A DNA stretch of 40,513 bases. It comes from JABJOE01 sp964344145. Its GTDB lineage: Bacteria; Patescibacteriota; Patescibacteriia; UBA9934. Made by a program: the position numbers and the translations under genes. The notes beneath the pieces were generated by a model. That model saw nothing but the letters and a program-made list of their open reading frames with translations, had not been told where the DNA came from and made no database searches. The first letter of the stretch is position 1. Each line of letters begins with the position of its first letter. Of this stretch, positions 31,628 through 40,473 are shown one piece after another. Location: contig CAYFME010000012.1 in NCBI GenBank assembly GCA_964344145.1, positions 1 through 40,513 on the forward strand. The letters run 5' to 3'.

Positions 31628-32797
31628 ATGCAGGAAAAGTCGAAAGGACTCCTTGGCGTCGTTGTGATCGCCATTGTCCTCATTGTGGGCTACTTCGCCC
31701 TGTCTGGAGGGACGGAAACAGTCGTTGATACCGATACATCTGTCGGCGAGGGGGATACGATCACGATTGGATACCTTGGACCGCTAAGCGGTGATGCATT
31801 TGCTTACGGTGAGCCTCTTTCAAACGTTTCATTGTTGGCGGTTGAGGAGATCAACGCCGCTGGAGGTGTGAACGGTGCAATGCTTGAGCTTGTCCTTGAA
31901 GATGGTGAGTGTGACGGAACATCCGGCGCAAACGCTATGCAGAAACTTGTTAACGTCGATAAAGTTGAAGTGGTGCTCGGTGGACTCTGTAGTAGCGAGT
32001 CCCTTGCAGCTGGACCGATTGCCGCTGATGCAGAAGTCTTGCTCTTCTCCGCAGCTTCCAGTAGTCCAGATTTGACGACTGATGGTGGTGAGTACTTCTT
32101 CCGCAACTATCCAAGTGATGCGTTCCAAGCAACCGTGACGGCCGATGTTGCGTACAATGATTATGAGTACCGCAGTGTTGCAACGATCTACGAAAGCACG
32201 GATTACGCACTTGCCTTGAATGATGCATTTGCAGCAGCGTTTGAAGGGTACGGTGGAACCGTTGTATCAGAAGGGTTCGCTCCTGAGACTGAGGACTTCC
32301 GAACGACGCTTGCAAAGCTTCAAGCGGAAGAGGTTGATGCGCTGTACATCTCAACACAGACCCCAGCGTCATCTGAGCGAATCTTGCAACAGATTCAGGA
32401 GCTTGGATGGGAAGTACCATTGATGGCTGGTGACGTGTTGACAACGTCTGACCTGCCAGCCGAGTACCCAGAGCTCACAGAGGGCCTTATCGGAGCGGTA
32501 TTTAGCTACGATGAGGAGACAACGGCTGACCTCGCTGCTGCGTACGAAGACCGTTTTGGCATGGCGCCTGAGTTCATGAACTACGTTCAAACACAGTACG
32601 ATGCTGTCTACATGCTTGCCGACGCGCTTGCAGAGGTAGGTAATGATGGTGCGGCACTGCGCGAATGGTTCGAGGAAGTGGAAGGATGGGAAGGACTCTC
32701 CGGAACCGTCGAGTTTGACGAGAACGGAGACCGATCTGTCGGTGGTCACTCCCCAGTGATCGTTGAAGGCGGAGAGGTTGTTCCATACGAGGGCTAA
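31628..32797 (+). CDS. livK: branched-chain amino-acid ABC transporter, substrate-binding protein
   Basis: A 389-residue type I periplasmic binding protein (peripla_BP_6/LivJ family). A single N-terminal membrane helix (about 8-25, GLLGVVVIAIVLIVGYF) anchors it. There is no lipobox Cys, so anchoring is by the helix itself. The ligand-binding fold is clear from ITIGYLGPLSGDAFAYG, INAAGGVNG and PSDAFQATV. It hands the amino acid to the membrane channel encoded downstream. Exact substrate (Leu/Ile/Val, other amino acid or amide) cannot be read from sequence. Confidence 0.9.
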   Translation: MQEKSKGLLGVVVIAIVLIVGYFALSGGTETVVDTDTSVGEGDTITIGYLGPLSGDAFAYGEPLSNVSLLAVEEINAAGGVNGAMLELVLEDGECDGTSGANAMQKLVNVDKVEVVLGGLCSSESLAAGPIAADAEVLLFSAASSSPDLTTDGGEYFFRNYPSDAFQATVTADVAYNDYEYRSVATIYESTDYALALNDAFAAAFEGYGGTVVSEGFAPETEDFRTTLAKLQAEEVDALYISTQTPASSERILQQIQELGWEVPLMAGDVLTTSDLPAEYPELTEGLIGAVFSYDEETTADLAAAYEDRFGMAPEFMNYVQTQYDAVYMLADALAEVGNDGAALREWFEEVEGWEGLSGTVEFDENGDRSVGGHSPVIVEGGEVVPYEG

Positions 32798-32809
32798 AGG
32801 AAAAACAAG

Positions 32810-32842
32810 AAAACGCCCCTACCTACTAGGGGCGTTTTCTTT
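32810..32842 (+). terminator. terminator between livK and livH
   Basis: AAAACGCCCC (32810-32819) pairs perfectly with GGGGCGTTTT (32829-32838), followed by a T-rich tail. It would let livK be made in excess over the membrane and ATPase parts. Confidence 0.92.
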
Positions 32843-32843
32843 G

Positions 32844-32849
32844 TAAAAA
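32844..32849 (+). promoter_or_regulatory. possible -10 of livH after the terminator
   Basis: TG-TAAAAA (extended -10 style) ends 7 nt before the GTG start, arguing for an independent leaderless promoter. Partial read-through of the terminator is the alternative. Confidence 0.45.
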
Positions 32850-32856
32850 TCATCTT

Positions 32857-33720
32857 GTGTCAATCGTCCCGCAACTTATCGCGAACAGCTTAATCGTAGG
32901 CTCAATCTACGCCATGGTTGCGATTGGGTTTAATTTGATTTACAGCACACGGAAGTTTTTTGATCTCGCTCACGGTAGCATGGCGGTGATCGGTGGCTAT
33001 GGGGTGTACGTATTTACGGGCTCGTTTAACTTACCGGTTTGGCTGTCGGTAATCCTTGCAATCATCGTGGCCGGCCTTGCAGGACTTGCGCTTGATTCGA
33101 CATTGTATCGAGCGCTGAGGGAGAAAAAGGCAACGGGCTTGGTGCTTCTTGTTGCATCGCTCGGTGTCTTTACCTTTATCCAGTCGATGATTTCGATTTT
33201 CTTTTCTGCTCAGTTCCAACGTGTCGGATCTAGTAATGGAGTGCAAAGTTTGGAGATCCTGGGCGCAAACGTCACACCAACACAGATAACCGCAATGGTG
33301 TTGGCTGTGTTAACCTGGCTGTTTATCGCTGCATTTCTAAAATTTACGCTTTTTGGTAAGGCGATGGTGGCCGTAAGCGATGATGAGGAAGTTTCCAGTA
33401 TCGTCGGCATTAATACAAAACGAATTTTCTACGGAGCCGCTTTTATCGGTTCCGCGCTGGCAGGACTTGGTGGGGCGATGTTTGCGATCGACACAGGAAT
33501 CGAACCGGTGTCTGGACTTATGCTGATTCTTAAAGGAATCGTTGGCGCCATCATTGGTGGCATTGGAACGATTCATGGGGCCTTTTTTGGGTCGTTTCTG
33601 TTGGCGTTTGTCGAGAACTTCGGTATCTGGAAAATTTCTACTGAATGGCGTGACGCGATTTCGTTCGGTCTCCTTATCATCTTCCTGATCTTTAGGCCGC
33701 AAGGCATCTTCAAACGATAG
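32857..33720 (+). CDS. livH: branched-chain amino-acid ABC transporter, permease LivH
   Basis: A 287-residue inner-membrane permease with about eight hydrophobic segments. Landmarks are FNLIYSTRKFFDLAHGSMAV near the start and the ATPase-contact loop AVSDDEEVSSIVGINTKRI. The GTG at 32857 is the only start that keeps the first helix. livM begins 1 nt after its stop. Confidence 0.94.
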   Translation: MSIVPQLIANSLIVGSIYAMVAIGFNLIYSTRKFFDLAHGSMAVIGGYGVYVFTGSFNLPVWLSVILAIIVAGLAGLALDSTLYRALREKKATGLVLLVASLGVFTFIQSMISIFFSAQFQRVGSSNGVQSLEILGANVTPTQITAMVLAVLTWLFIAAFLKFTLFGKAMVAVSDDEEVSSIVGINTKRIFYGAAFIGSALAGLGGAMFAIDTGIEPVSGLMLILKGIVGAIIGGIGTIHGAFFGSFLLAFVENFGIWKISTEWRDAISFGLLIIFLIFRPQGIFKR

Positions 33721-33721
33721 T

Positions 33722-34588
33722 ATGGAGTATTTGTTGCACATCGGAACGCTCGTTGCCTTGGCAGGTATTTATATCCTTGGGTTGAATTTGATTGTTGGAT
33801 ATACAGGACTGCCGTCCGTTGCTCACGCAGCATTTTCCGGCATCGCAGGCTATGCCATGGCGATCTTGATGCGTCAGACAGATTTTTCGTTCCTTGTTAT
33901 TCTCGCAACGAGTATTGCCGTTACCATCATTGCTGCCTTTTTGATCGGTCTTGTCCTTTCAAAGTTTCGTGATGACTACTATGTTCTTGCGACCGTAGGC
34001 TTTTCATACATCTGCTACAACATCGCACTCAATTGGCAAGAGCTAACAAGGGGTCCACTGGGCATTCCGGGCATCGGTCGACCAGAGATCTTCGGATATA
34101 CGTTTTCATCGGGTTGGCCATTTTTCCTATACTGCGTCGCAGGGCTGATTGTTGTGTATTATTTTTGTCGTAAGATTGTTGATTCTTCCTTTGGACGTGT
34201 TCTTAAGGCGATCCGTGAAGATGAGGAAGCGATTGCTGTATTCGGATACAACGTCACTTGGTACAAGCTTGGTATTTTCGTCATCGGTTGTGCCATGGCG
34301 GGACTTTCTGGAACCATGCTTGCTTCGCATGTCGGATTCCTTGGACCGGTATTTATGGATGTAATGAAGTCTGTTGATGCGTTGGTGTTTGTCATCGTTG
34401 GAGGACTTGCCAGCCTGCGAGGCAGTTTGTTGGGGGCTGCATTTTATATGTTGATCCCGGAACTCCTGCGTTTTGTTGGCGTACCAGATGATATTGCCGG
34501 AAACGCTCGACAAGCATTGTTCGGGCTCGCTCTAGTTCTCCTCATGCTCTACCGCCCTCAAGGTATTCTCGGTAAGTTCAGACTATGA
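33722..34588 (+). CDS. livM: branched-chain amino-acid ABC transporter, permease LivM
   Basis: The second permease (288 residues) of the cassette, about eight helices. GLNLIVGYTGLPSVAHAAFSG and AIREDEEAIAVFGYNVTWYK (coupling loop) match the family. Its last 4 nt overlap livG (ATGA), so translation is coupled. Confidence 0.94.
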   Translation: MEYLLHIGTLVALAGIYILGLNLIVGYTGLPSVAHAAFSGIAGYAMAILMRQTDFSFLVILATSIAVTIIAAFLIGLVLSKFRDDYYVLATVGFSYICYNIALNWQELTRGPLGIPGIGRPEIFGYTFSSGWPFFLYCVAGLIVVYYFCRKIVDSSFGRVLKAIREDEEAIAVFGYNVTWYKLGIFVIGCAMAGLSGTMLASHVGFLGPVFMDVMKSVDALVFVIVGGLASLRGSLLGAAFYMLIPELLRFVGVPDDIAGNARQALFGLALVLLMLYRPQGILGKFRL

Positions 34589-35316
34589 TCGCGTTGGAAG
34601 TCAAAAAGATGAAGAAGTACTTCGGTGGTGTGAAGGCGGTCGACGGGTTGAGTTTGCAGTTTGAAAAAGGAAAGATCACCAGTTTAATCGGTCCAAATGG
34701 CGCAGGGAAGTCGACAATGGTGAACTTGATGACAGCCATGTATCCGCCTGACGCTGGTAAGATGATTATCTCGGGTGTGACGCTGGAAAAATGGAAGTCG
34801 TACGATATGCCAACGTACGGCGTGACGCGTACGTTCCAGAATATACGACTGTTTGAACAGATGTCTGTACTCGACAACATTCTTGTTGTCTTAACAGAGC
34901 GCGGCGTGTTCCGATCGCTGTTCGAGCGTCATGGCGAGTTGCATCTTAAACAAGCAGAAGAGATTCTCAAGCGTGTTGATCTTTGGAAGAAACGAGATGA
35001 TAAGGCTGAAGATCTGTCTTACGGTCAGCGAAAGCTGCTCGAGATCGGTCGTGCGATTGCCATGGACGCTGATATTTACTTCTTTGATGAACCATTCGCG
35101 GGATTGTTTAAGGAGATGGTGAAGATCGTTGTATCAATCTTGAAAGAACTCCGCGATCAAGGAAAAGCCGTTATGCTTATTGAGCACAACATGGACCTCA
35201 TCCGCGAGCTTTCTGATCATGTTGTGGTTGTCGATGCTGGAAAGTTTTTTGCGGAAGGTGGTGCGGAAGAGGTTTTGTCACGTAAAGACGTTGCCGAAGC
35301 CTATCTTGGAGAATAG
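34585..35316 (+). CDS. livG: branched-chain amino-acid ABC transporter, ATPase LivG
   Basis: A 243-residue ATPase with Walker A GPNGAGKS (36-43), signature LSYGQ, Walker B IYFFDEPFAGL and the LivG-typical TRTFQNIRLFEQMSVLDN. Forms a heterodimer with LivF. Follows livM with a 4-nt overlap. Confidence 0.95.
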   Translation: MIALEVKKMKKYFGGVKAVDGLSLQFEKGKITSLIGPNGAGKSTMVNLMTAMYPPDAGKMIISGVTLEKWKSYDMPTYGVTRTFQNIRLFEQMSVLDNILVVLTERGVFRSLFERHGELHLKQAEEILKRVDLWKKRDDKAEDLSYGQRKLLEIGRAIAMDADIYFFDEPFAGLFKEMVKIVVSILKELRDQGKAVMLIEHNMDLIRELSDHVVVVDAGKFFAEGGAEEVLSRKDVAEAYLGE

Positions 35317-35317
35317 T

Positions 35318-36049
35318 ATGTCCAAAGAAGTACTGCTTAAACTCAAAAACATCGACGCTGGTTACGGTCATCTGCGGATTCTTCATGACGTGAACGTGCA
35401 GATCGATGAGGGCGAGGTTGTGGCGATCATGGGGCCCAACGGCGCTGGGAAGTCGACGGTGCTCAAGACGGTGTTTGGGATGACCGAGATTGAGGGCGGC
35501 TCAGTACAGTGGCGCGAAAAGAAGATCAATCCTGTACCGCACGAGGTGGTGCGCATGGGCGTTTCCTACGTTCCGCAAGGTCGGCGTGTGTTCAAGTATC
35601 TGACCGTTGAAGAGAATCTCGAGATCGGCGGTTACACGGTGAAGGACAAGAAGGAGGTGAAGCGTCGTATTGAGGAGGTTATGGACATCTTTCCAGATCT
35701 CAAAAAGAAACGAAAGGAGAAGTCCGGAAATCTTTCTGGTGGTCAGCAGCAAATGCTTGCGGTTGCGCGCGGCCTGATGACCGATCCGCACATTTTGCTA
35801 CTCGACGAACCAACGCTCGGTCTTTCACCAAAGCTTGTGAAGGACGCCTTTGCAAAGATCAAAGAGATCAATGAACGTCGCAACATGGCGGTTGTCATTG
35901 TTGAGCACAATCTAAAGTCACTACTCGGTATTGTCGATCGAGCGTACGTTTTGGATAAAGGAAGAGTCGTGATCGAAGACACGGCTGAGTCCCTTGCATC
36001 CTCAGATGCTCTGGAACGTGTGTTCCTCGGCACATATAATAAGAACTAA
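35318..36049 (+). CDS. livF: branched-chain amino-acid ABC transporter, ATPase LivF
   Basis: A 243-residue ATPase with Walker A GPNGAGKS (39-46), signature LSGGQ, and Walker B LLLDEPTLGLSP. GVSYVPQGRRVFKYLTVEEN is characteristic of LivF. The ATG at 35318 lies 1 nt after the livG stop; the longer in-frame extension to 35180 lies inside livG and is rejected. The final TAA overlaps the ATG of the antiporter gene (TAATG). Confidence 0.95.
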   Translation: MSKEVLLKLKNIDAGYGHLRILHDVNVQIDEGEVVAIMGPNGAGKSTVLKTVFGMTEIEGGSVQWREKKINPVPHEVVRMGVSYVPQGRRVFKYLTVEENLEIGGYTVKDKKEVKRRIEEVMDIFPDLKKKRKEKSGNLSGGQQQMLAVARGLMTDPHILLLDEPTLGLSPKLVKDAFAKIKEINERRNMAVVIVEHNLKSLLGIVDRAYVLDKGRVVIEDTAESLASSDALERVFLGTYNKN

Positions 36050-37029
36050 TGGCTACTTCAATCTTTTTCATTCTTGCTGGTTTTGCGCTGCTTATTAAAG
36101 CGGCTGATTATTTGGTTGATGGAGCAAGTAGTATTGCCAAAAAGCTTGGTGTTTCAACGCTTGTCATCGGCCTGACGGTTGTTGCGTTTGGAACATCTGC
36201 CCCTGAGTTGGCGGTGAATATTCTTGCGGCTCTTTCTGGAAGTTCCGAGATCGCCCTTGGAAACATCAACGGATCTAACATCGCGAACATTTTATTGATA
36301 CTCGGTGTTGCCGCAATGTTCGGCTCCATTCCCGTGAAATCGCGAACAGTTATTAAGGAGATTCCGTTCATGCTTTTGGCGGCGTTCGTTCTTGTTGTCC
36401 TCGTTTCTGACAAGGCTCTCAATGGCAATGGACTCAGTGAGATTTTTGTCTCACGTTCTGATGGTTTAGTTCTTCTTTCATTCTTTGCAATCTTCATGTA
36501 TTACCTCTTTTTGAGTGCAAAGGATATCGAAGGTCCGGCAAAAGAGGAGCGTCCGAAGCATTCCATGCCCGTTTCGATCGGGTTTACCGCAATGGGTCTT
36601 GCGGGTCTGATCCTCGGAGGAAAACTCGTCGTTGATGGAGCGGCTGGATTTGCTCTAGAGCTCGGTCTATCAGAAACATTGATTGGTCTGACAGTGGTTG
36701 CCCTCGGAACATCATTGCCAGAGCTGGTAGCGGCAGTGGCAGCGGTGAGAAAAGGAGAGCCTGATATGGCCGTTGGAGGCGTTGTTGGGTCAAACATTTT
36801 TAACATTCTTTTGGTCCTTGGTGTGACGTCAACGATCACGCCAATTTCAGTGAGCCTTTCCAGCGTATTCGACAGCGTAGTTGCTCTTGCGATCATGGCG
36901 TTGTTCTTCCTATTTGTGTTTGTTAATGTCACAAAGACCGGTCTTAAACGAGGTGTGGATAAGTACGAGGGTGTCATTTTCTTGATTATTTACGTCATCT
37001 ACATTGCCTACACGATTTTCCGCGGATAA
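36049..37029 (+). CDS. calcium/sodium antiporter, CaCA family (YrbG-like)
   Basis: A 326-residue membrane protein with ten hydrophobic helices and the two signature alpha repeats: GTSAPELAVNILAALSGSSE with NINGSNIANI, and GTSLPELVAAVAAVRKGEPD with VVGSNIFNI. Members exchange Ca2+ or other cations for Na+ or H+. It overlaps livF by 1 nt, so it is translated with the liv cassette. Possibly it provides the ion balance linked to that operon, or is only a passenger. Confidence 0.92.
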   Translation: MATSIFFILAGFALLIKAADYLVDGASSIAKKLGVSTLVIGLTVVAFGTSAPELAVNILAALSGSSEIALGNINGSNIANILLILGVAAMFGSIPVKSRTVIKEIPFMLLAAFVLVVLVSDKALNGNGLSEIFVSRSDGLVLLSFFAIFMYYLFLSAKDIEGPAKEERPKHSMPVSIGFTAMGLAGLILGGKLVVDGAAGFALELGLSETLIGLTVVALGTSLPELVAAVAAVRKGEPDMAVGGVVGSNIFNILLVLGVTSTITPISVSLSSVFDSVVALAIMALFFLFVFVNVTKTGLKRGVDKYEGVIFLIIYVIYIAYTIFRG

Positions 37030-37031
37030 GG

Positions 37032-37037
37032 TAAGAT
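37032..37037 (+). promoter_or_regulatory. -10 of dnaG
   Basis: TAAGAT ends 6 nt before the ATG at 37044; leaderless type. No good -35. Confidence 0.55.
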
Positions 37038-37043
37038 CCGTTC

Positions 37044-38849
37044 ATGGAGCCAAAGGAAGAGATCCGACAACGCATTGATATCGCCGATCTCATTGCTGAA
37101 TATCTGACTCTCAAGCCTGCCGGTAGCGGCAGTTTTAAGGCGCTCTGCCCGTTTCATAACGAGAAGACGCCTTCTTTTCATATCTCACGCGACAAGCAAA
37201 TTTGGCATTGTTTTGGCTGTGACAAGGGTGGTGACCTGTTTGCGTTTGTGATGGAGATGGACGGGATGGACTTTCCATCCGCGCTGCGATTTTTGGGGAA
37301 GAAGGCTGGCGTGGAAGTGGAGCTCAAGCCTCGTCGCGGACAAAACGAGTATGATCAGCTGCGTGAGCTACACGTTCTTTCAACAGCGTTCTATCAAACG
37401 GTTTTGCACAAGCACGAACTTGGCGAGGTCGCTCGAACGTACATAAAGAAGCGCGGTATTGACGTTGATCTTGCAAGGACGTTTGAGCTCGGGTGCGCAC
37501 CGGATAAGTGGGATGCGCTTGTGTCGTTTTTAAGCAAGAAGGGCGTGAGTGAGCAAATGATGCTCAAGGCGGGACTCGCAAAGCGATCAAGTAGTGGAAA
37601 TCTCATCGATCGTTTCCGTAACCGGTTGCTGATTCCGCTGCACGATGCTCAGGGGCGGGTGGTTGGCTATACGGGACGACTGCTGGGCGAGCAAGGAGAG
37701 AAAACAGGTCCCAAGTATTTGAACACCTCGGAAACACCGATCTATCGAAAGTCAGACATTTTGTACGGCTATCACCTTGCAAAGCGCTCTATGCGACAGG
37801 TTGATGCAGCGATTGTTGTAGAGGGGAACTTGGATGTGGTGGCGTCGCACAAGGCGGGCGTCACACACGTTGTTGCAAGTTCGGGAACAGCCTTGACGCA
37901 GAGTCAACTTACATTGTTGCAAAAGCAGACGAACCATCTATTGATGTGTTTTGACTCAGACAGCGCTGGCTTTGCTGCGGCACAACGTGGTATTCGTCTT
38001 GCGCAAACCATGGGATTTGATGTCGACGTTATCTCGATTCCCGATGACCTTGGAAAGGACACGGACGACGTTGTGCAAAAAGATCCGCTTGCGTGGAAGA
38101 AGCTGGTAGAAAAGCCGATTCCGGTGATGCGTTACTACATTGATCAATGGGCGCAGGACATGGATCCCGCGGATCCCCGATCAAAACGTGACTTTGCAAA
38201 AAAGGTACTGCAAGAGATTGTGTATGTACAAGATGCGGTTGAACGTCAGCATTGGTTGCAATTGGTTGCGGATATGACCGGTGTAGCCGTGTCGGAGCTC
38301 AAAAAGGCGCTACAACGTCAGAAACGTCCTGAGAAGGTCGTTCAGGAGCCAGTAACAGCGGTTATCATGAAGAAAAAGCTTACGAAAACGGAAAAGTCCC
38401 TTCGATTTTTGATCGGCGTCGGCTGTTCTGACGAGTCATTGTTGTCGACGGTGGCTCAGGGCCTTGATCAATCGGTCGTCGAGCGTCTCTCTGATTCCAT
38501 ACTACTGCAGGTTTACAAGTCGTTGCAGCTCCTTTATACTACCGATGTTGACCACAATTCGGCGCAAACTCCTATTTTTCAGCGTCTTCGCGACCGTTGG
38601 CAGTCAGACGAGCACCGTGAGCATCTTCATAGCATCGATGCCGCTCTCGTTTACACAGAAGCCACAACCGCAGAAATGAACGCTGACCAGTTGCGAACCG
38701 AAGTGGATCGTCATATCGCGTTTTTGCAAACGCACGCGCAATCGTCGCGCAAACAACAATTAGCGGCACAAATCCGTCAAGCCGAGCAGGCTGGACAGGC
38801 GGATCGCGTCCGCGAGCTCCTGGAGGAGTACAAATCATTTACGTGCTAG
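37044..38849 (+). CDS. dnaG: DNA primase DnaG
   Basis: Makes RNA primers at the replication fork. In the 601-residue product the CHC2 zinc finger is C35, H38, C56, C59 (CPFHNEKTPSFH, HCFGC). The TOPRIM core follows (VVEGNLDVVAS, MCFDSDSAGFAA), then the helical C-terminal region that contacts the helicase. Length is normal. rpoD follows 42 nt after its stop, the usual dnaG-rpoD order in many bacteria. Confidence 0.97.
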   Translation: MEPKEEIRQRIDIADLIAEYLTLKPAGSGSFKALCPFHNEKTPSFHISRDKQIWHCFGCDKGGDLFAFVMEMDGMDFPSALRFLGKKAGVEVELKPRRGQNEYDQLRELHVLSTAFYQTVLHKHELGEVARTYIKKRGIDVDLARTFELGCAPDKWDALVSFLSKKGVSEQMMLKAGLAKRSSSGNLIDRFRNRLLIPLHDAQGRVVGYTGRLLGEQGEKTGPKYLNTSETPIYRKSDILYGYHLAKRSMRQVDAAIVVEGNLDVVASHKAGVTHVVASSGTALTQSQLTLLQKQTNHLLMCFDSDSAGFAAAQRGIRLAQTMGFDVDVISIPDDLGKDTDDVVQKDPLAWKKLVEKPIPVMRYYIDQWAQDMDPADPRSKRDFAKKVLQEIVYVQDAVERQHWLQLVADMTGVAVSELKKALQRQKRPEKVVQEPVTAVIMKKKLTKTEKSLRFLIGVGCSDESLLSTVAQGLDQSVVERLSDSILLQVYKSLQLLYTTDVDHNSAQTPIFQRLRDRWQSDEHREHLHSIDAALVYTEATTAEMNADQLRTEVDRHIAFLQTHAQSSRKQQLAAQIRQAEQAGQADRVRELLEEYKSFTC

Positions 38850-38891
38850 AACCAATGGTGCTCGTTTTTGGTTCTTGCCCATTATCTTGTT

Positions 38892-40184
38892 ATGCCTACA
38901 GCGACTATGCCCAAGGCCAAGACCACAACGAAAAAGAAGGTCGCAAAGAAGACGGCCAAAAAGCCTGCTAAGTCTCGATCCGCCTCTGGCGGAAAAACTG
39001 CTGCAAAGAAGGTTGCCAAAAAGCCTGCAGCAAAAAAACGCACGACAGCGAAAAAGGCGCCGGCGAAGCGTGTAAAGAAAGAGCGCTATAAAAAGTCAGC
39101 GGCTCCAACACAAGAGGTGTTGGATCGCGTGGTTGAGCGTGGATTGATGCGCGGATTTGTCACGGACAATGAAGTTATCTTCGCGTTTGGCGAAATTGAA
39201 GATCATGTTGATCTGTTTGAGGAGTTTCTGGACTTACTTGAGCGCAAAGGCGTGCACTTCATTGAGCTTAAGGAGGGATTCCTCGGACAAACAGGTACTT
39301 CAGAGGAGGTGTACGATAAACTGCGCGTGAAAGTTGATAATAAAGTGGATCTTTCAGACATCACGCAGGACTCTATTCAGATGTATTTGCGTGAGATCGG
39401 TAAGATCCCGCTATTAACGGCTGAGGAAGAGGTCGCACTTGCAAAGCGTAAGGAGCGCAATGACCAAGAAGCTGAGCGACGTCTGATTGAGGCGAACCTT
39501 CGTCTGGTTGTTTCGATTGCTAAGAAGTTTGTTGGAAAACAGCTATCCTTGCTTGATTTGATTCAAGAGGGAAATGTTGGGCTGTTCCGAGCGGTGAAGA
39601 AGTTTGAGTATCGAAAAGGATATAAGTTCTCCACGTACGCAACGTGGTGGATCCGACAGGCGATCACGCGAGCGCTCGCTGATCAGTCACGAACGATTCG
39701 TATTCCGGTTCACATGGTTGAGACGATCAACCGCTTTAAGCAGGTTGAGCGTCGGCTGATTCAGGATCTTGGTCGTGAGCCGCTGCCGGAGGAGATGTCC
39801 TCAGAGCTTGATTTGCCGATCGAGAAGGTCCGACATATCAAGAAGATTTCGCAAGAGACTGTTTCGCTTGAGACGTCCGTTGGTGATGATGACGAAGACT
39901 CCAAGTTGCAAGACTTTATCGAAGATACGAAGTCTGTTTCGCCTGACCGTGCTGCGGCGCGAGAGCTCTTGCGTGACTATGTGCACGACGCGATGCGTGA
40001 TCTCACGCCGCGTGAGCAGAAGATTCTTGAGATGCGTTTTGGTCTTACCGACGGCGTCTCCCACACTCTTGAGGAGGTTGGACGTGAGTTTGATGTGACA
40101 CGTGAACGTATTCGTCAGATTGAGGCAAAAGCGCTTGAGAAGATTCAGCAAAAAGAAATCATTCACAAATTACGCGACTACTAA
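38892..40184 (+). CDS. rpoD: principal sigma factor RpoD (sigma-70) with Lys/Ala-rich N-terminal tail
   Basis: The primary sigma factor. Region 1.2/2 (DSIQMYLREIGKIPLLTAEE, then LRLVVSIAKKFVGKQ and YKFSTYATWWIRQAITRA), region 3, and region 4.2 (TLEEVGREFDVTRERIRQIE) are all present. The first 70 or so residues are low-complexity Lys/Ala/Pro (AKKTAKKPAK, AKKVAKKPAAKK) resembling histone H1 tails, followed by a region 1.1-like stretch. The ATG at 38892 is preferred; a second ATG lies at 38907, and the TTG at 38868 is unlikely. With the start at 38892 the length is 430 residues. The tail could bind DNA or core polymerase. Confidence 0.95.
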   Translation: MPTATMPKAKTTTKKKVAKKTAKKPAKSRSASGGKTAAKKVAKKPAAKKRTTAKKAPAKRVKKERYKKSAAPTQEVLDRVVERGLMRGFVTDNEVIFAFGEIEDHVDLFEEFLDLLERKGVHFIELKEGFLGQTGTSEEVYDKLRVKVDNKVDLSDITQDSIQMYLREIGKIPLLTAEEEVALAKRKERNDQEAERRLIEANLRLVVSIAKKFVGKQLSLLDLIQEGNVGLFRAVKKFEYRKGYKFSTYATWWIRQAITRALADQSRTIRIPVHMVETINRFKQVERRLIQDLGREPLPEEMSSELDLPIEKVRHIKKISQETVSLETSVGDDDEDSKLQDFIEDTKSVSPDRAAARELLRDYVHDAMRDLTPREQKILEMRFGLTDGVSHTLEEVGREFDVTRERIRQIEAKALEKIQQKEIIHKLRDY

Positions 40185-40185
40185 T

Positions 40186-40368
40186 ATGCCTGGAAAGATG
40201 GGTAAGATGCCTGGTCGGCGACCGCGCAAGCCAATGGGCAAGCCGCGTGGACCGCATCCAATGAAGTTCCGTAAGCCGCCGCTCCCTGGACACCGGCCGC
40301 GAGCTGGATGTATAGGTGTGCTACTCTTTGGGGCTGTGATTGTATCAGGGGGTTTGTTCCTCATCTAA
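40186..40368 (+). CDS. small basic Pro-rich protein with C-terminal membrane helix
   Basis: A 60-residue protein. Residues 1-40 are Pro/Gly/Lys/Arg-rich (KMGKMPGRRPRKPMGKPRG) and the end is one hydrophobic helix (CIGVLLFGAVIVSGGLFLI). It begins 1 nt after rpoD (TAATATG) and is followed by a good terminator, so it is the last gene of the unit. The tail-anchored basic layout suggests a membrane-bound nucleic-acid or ribosome contact; no family is recognised. Confidence 0.65.
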   Translation: MPGKMGKMPGRRPRKPMGKPRGPHPMKFRKPPLPGHRPRAGCIGVLLFGAVIVSGGLFLI

Positions 40369-40377
40369 AAACAGAAG

Positions 40378-40402
40378 CGCCCGGCTCAGCCGGGTGTTTT
40401 TG
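40378..40402 (+). terminator. terminator after the dnaG-rpoD unit
   Basis: CCCGGC/GCCGGG closes TCA, followed by GTGTTTTT. Confidence 0.88.
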
Positions 40403-40427
40403 CATGTATCGTTGATAAAAAGTTACC

Positions 40428-40465
40428 CAAAAGCAAAGAGCCGCTGGGTTTTCACCAGCTGGCTC
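40428..40465 (-). terminator. terminator of a minus-strand gene entering from the window end
   Basis: GAGCC-GCTGG (40438-40447) pairs with CCAGC-GGCTC (40455-40465, one bulged base); the minus-strand downstream side is T-rich (TTTGCTTTT). Confidence 0.7.
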
Positions 40466-40473
40466 AGCTGCTT

